Source: Paralichthys olivaceus
Taxonomy: Eukaryota > Chordata > Actinopteri > Pleuronectiformes > Paralichthyidae
Length of the DNA stretch: 64,000 nt
Direction: 5' to 3'
NCBI RefSeq assembly: GCF_024713975.1
Contig: NC_091107.1
Coordinates: forward strand, 11,087,501-11,151,500
Made by a program: the position numbers and the translations under genes. Every line of letters starts with the position of its first letter. Position 1 is the first letter of the stretch. The notes under the pieces were generated by a model. It searched no databases, had not been told where the DNA came from, and worked only from the letters and a program-made list of their open reading frames with translations. Positions 63,891 to 64,000 of the stretch are shown here, piece after piece.

Positions 63891-64000
63891 CAAACCCTCT
63901 CCAGAAGGTCTCGGACGTCTGACGACTAGAGGCTGCGTGCGCGCCGTTGAGCTCTCTCTGACGTCACTGCCCTGTGATCGTGCGAAATCCCCGATAACGC
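63890..64000. promoter_or_regulatory. GC-rich promoter-like patch at the window edge
   Basis: CpG density rises sharply (gtgcgcgccg, cgtgcg, cgataacgc) and a palindromic CRE tgacgtca lies at 63959-63966. It probably belongs to a gene that continues beyond the window, possibly divergent from smg8. Neither strand nor gene can be fixed. Confidence 0.45.

Noticed and set aside
1-64000. Search for retrovirus-like or capsid-bearing elements, tRNA and rRNA genes, and CRISPR-like arrays
   Set aside because: Nothing seen: no long terminal repeats, no integrase or capsid-like frames, no cloverleaf-like RNA gene I could support. Tandem arrays present are ordinary microsatellites.

Overview
The window is vertebrate nuclear DNA, almost certainly from a ray-finned (teleost) fish. 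Genes are split by GT-AG introns, intergenic and intronic DNA is AT-rich, microsatellites are frequent, and the dispersed repeats have typical teleost tails. I recognise six protein-coding genes by matching their spliced exons to family sequences known from memory. A seventh multi-exon gene is clear as a gene model, but I do not recognise its family. I see no bacterial, viral or CRISPR content, no rRNA or tRNA genes, and no retrovirus-like element.

Layout, left to right. About 1.6-13.5 kb: kcnj6 (+), a G-protein-gated inward-rectifier K+ channel (GIRK2), with two coding exons at 9.6-12.7 kb and a possible 5' UTR exon near 1.8 kb; the intron between holds a candidate conserved enhancer at 3.2-3.6 kb. 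16.2-20.6 kb: rabgef1 (-), the Rabex-5 exchange factor for Rab5, eight coding exons. 20.1-22.3 kb: repeats, including an RTE/Rex3-like tail, an ATCT microsatellite and a decayed L1-clade LINE piece. 22.5-24.7 kb: the unrecognised three-exon gene (+). 25.7-46.2 kb: ttc3 (+), a TPR and RING-H2 ubiquitin ligase with 45 coding exons that splice into one frame of 1748 codons. 46.6-50.7 kb: vps26c (-), the cargo-arm subunit of the Commander retriever complex, tail to tail with ttc3. 52.2-53.3 kb: kcnj15 (-), a Kir4.2-type K+ channel with an intronless coding region. 57.2-63.2 kb: smg8 (-), a regulator of the SMG1 kinase in nonsense-mediated decay. The last 100 bases look like a GC-rich promoter of a gene outside the window.

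The genes are not an operon and share no single pathway. kcnj6, ttc3, vps26c and kcnj15 correspond to human 21q22.13 (the Down syndrome critical region), so most of the window is an ancient syntenic block; rabgef1 and smg8 are foreign to that block in human. There is a loose theme of endosomal sorting: Rabex-5 activates Rab5, VPS26C sorts endosomal cargo, and the kcnj6 product ends in a PDZ ligand of the type bound by SNX27. I treat that as coincidence of neighbourhood, not evidence of a system. The best candidate for something undescribed is the unrecognised gene at 22.5-24.7 kb.
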